A program made the translations under genes and the position numbers. A DNA stretch of 64,000 bases, from assembly GCA_022712315.1 (NCBI GenBank), contig JALAGS010000116.1:1-64000 (forward strand), in the 5' to 3' direction. Positions 63,116 to 64,000 of the stretch are shown here, one piece after another. The DNA is from Sphingobacterium sp. Its GTDB lineage: Bacteria > Bacteroidota > Bacteroidia > Sphingobacteriales > Sphingobacteriaceae. The notes below the pieces were generated by a model that did no database searches, was not told the DNA's origin, and saw only the letters and a list, made by a program, of their open reading frames with translations. Positions within the stretch are counted from its first letter, which is position 1. Each line of letters opens with the position of its first letter.

Positions 63116-64000
63116 ATGAAAAGATTAATGCTATTGCTATCCATTGCTTTGGTCGGCCCTAAATTAAAGGCTCAGACTCCGGCAGTTTCCAGTGCGGAAA
63201 TGACAAAAATTTATGAAGAAATAAAGACGCCTTACAAATATGGGCTCGTGTTGGTCCCACAGCGTAAAGGTGAGCTGATGGATTGTCCGACCATTTATAA
63301 GGAAGGAAAATATTGGTATATGACCTATATTGTGTTTGATGGAAGTGGTTATGAGACCTGGCTGGCGCAGAGCTCGGATCTTTTGAACTGGAAGACCTTG
63401 GGGAAACAACTCTCCGTGGCACCAGATGGCAGCTGGGATGCTAAGCAGCGAGCAGGATACAATGCCTTGGTTGATACAAAATGGGGCGGGAAGTATAAGC
63501 TCAACAGCTACGCTGGAAAATACTGGATGTCATATTTCGGTGGTTCCACAGCTGGTTACGAACCTGAGCCGCTGGCGATTGGAATGGCTTATACAACTAA
63601 AAAACCAACACAACCTGTGGAATGGCAACGGTTGTCCAAGCCCGTGTTGACCAGTACGGATCCGGATGTTTCCTGGTGGGAAAATCGGCATAAGTTATTC
63701 AAAAGCTATGTGATTGAGGATCCTGATAAACAGACGGGGCATCGCTTCGTGATGTATTACAATGCCGTAGGGGACTCCTTGGCAAACAACAAACCCACTC
63801 GTTGGTACGAACGTATCGGTATGGCTGTGTCAGATGATATGGAAAACTGGAAGAGGTTCCAGCCGAACCCTGTGGTTCACCATCCGGTAGGAATTACGGG
63901 AGACCCTATGATTCAGCGGATCCATAATACTTGGGTCATGTTTTATTTTGGCGCATTCTGGAAAGACCGTAAAGGGGCATTCAATCGCTTTGCGGCATCC
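63116..64000 (+). CDS. GH43/GH130-like five-bladed propeller protein (partial, C-terminus outside window)
   Basis: Open frame of 295 codons from the ATG at 63116 to the window end, omitted from the ORF track because no stop lies in the window. The signal peptide is LMLLLSIALVGPKLKAQ. The mature part begins YKYGLVLVPQRKGELMDCPTIYKEGKYWYMTYIVFDGSGYETWLAQSSDLLNW. MDCPTIY has the first-blade Asp, GITGDPMIQRIHNTWVMFYFGAF is a later blade, and WYERIGMAVSDDMENWKRF is a middle blade. This is the GH43/GH32/GH62/GH130 superfamily fold. Phosphorylase or hydrolase activity cannot be told apart from the visible part. It follows GH78 by 35 bp on the same strand. Confidence 0.82.
   Translation, partial: MKRLMLLLSIALVGPKLKAQTPAVSSAEMTKIYEEIKTPYKYGLVLVPQRKGELMDCPTIYKEGKYWYMTYIVFDGSGYETWLAQSSDLLNWKTLGKQLSVAPDGSWDAKQRAGYNALVDTKWGGKYKLNSYAGKYWMSYFGGSTAGYEPEPLAIGMAYTTKKPTQPVEWQRLSKPVLTSTDPDVSWWENRHKLFKSYVIEDPDKQTGHRFVMYYNAVGDSLANNKPTRWYERIGMAVSDDMENWKRFQPNPVVHHPVGITGDPMIQRIHNTWVMFYFGAFWKDRKGAFNRFAAS

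Overview
The window is a Bacteroidota chromosome segment, most likely from a Sphingobacteriaceae member (Sphingobacterium or Pedobacter type). The evidence is: moderate to low GC, an atpD-atpC pair separated from the rest of the ATP synthase genes, a textbook Bacteroidota promoter (TTTG-N20-TAnnTTTG) before atpD, a Nudix-type AraR regulator, a SusC/SusD pair, and exported enzymes with Bacteroidota-style signal peptides and lipoboxes. Genus assignment is inference. No tRNA, rRNA, CRISPR array, insertion sequence or phage gene was seen.

Layout. (1) 1-1808, minus strand: atpC (cut by the window edge) and atpD, separated by a small repetitive, hairpin-forming spacer. (2) 2178-3682, minus: a membrane-anchored coiled-coil protein of unknown role and the Nudix-winged-helix regulator AraR. 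(3) 4013-15686, plus: an L-arabinose operon in the order araB, araD, araA, sodium:sugar symporter, aldose 1-epimerase lipoprotein, two GH51 arabinofuranosidases and a GH43 enzyme. An 18+18 bp palindrome lies just upstream of the araB promoter. (4) 15793-18337, minus: a cNMP-binding/CBS/DUF294 protein and a DnaQ-type exonuclease, a convergent island. (5) 18502 to the right edge, plus: a very large pectin utilization locus. Its first block holds an unassigned TIM-barrel hydrolase, an (alpha/alpha)6 hydrolase, GH28, GH95, a GH2-malectin protein, DUF3826, SusC and SusD, followed by a strong hairpin. Its second block holds two PL1 lyases, a beta-helix/TIM-barrel fusion, GH140, GH43, a beta-propeller protein, an SGNH esterase, GH2, GH78, a second DUF3826, a sialidase-fold protein, an STN-like/esterase fusion, an exported isomerase-like TIM barrel, GH28, GH78 and a GH43-like protein cut by the window end.

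How the genes fit together. The family set (GH140 apiosidase type, GH95, GH78 x2, GH28 x2, GH2 x2, PL1 x2, GH43, esterases) points to branched pectin, with rhamnogalacturonan II or a similar apiose-, rhamnose- and arabinose-bearing polymer the best guess. SusC/SusD would import oligosaccharides. Exported lyases and hydrolases would trim the backbone and side chains. Arabinose released by the GH51 and GH43 enzymes would enter through the symporter and be converted by AraA, AraB and AraD to D-xylulose 5-phosphate. AraR probably controls the arabinose part. No regulator for the pectin part lies in the window, but an identical 13-mer (TCAGGATAGTACA) sits in front of two of its transcription units.

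The best candidates for undescribed biology are the 1036-residue beta-helix/TIM-barrel fusion (40429-43539), the unassigned 901-residue hydrolase (18502-21207), the STN-like/esterase fusion (56546-57958), the propeller-lectin protein (45875-47707), the GH95 enzyme carrying an inserted jelly-roll domain (24429-27227), and the two DUF3826 proteins.
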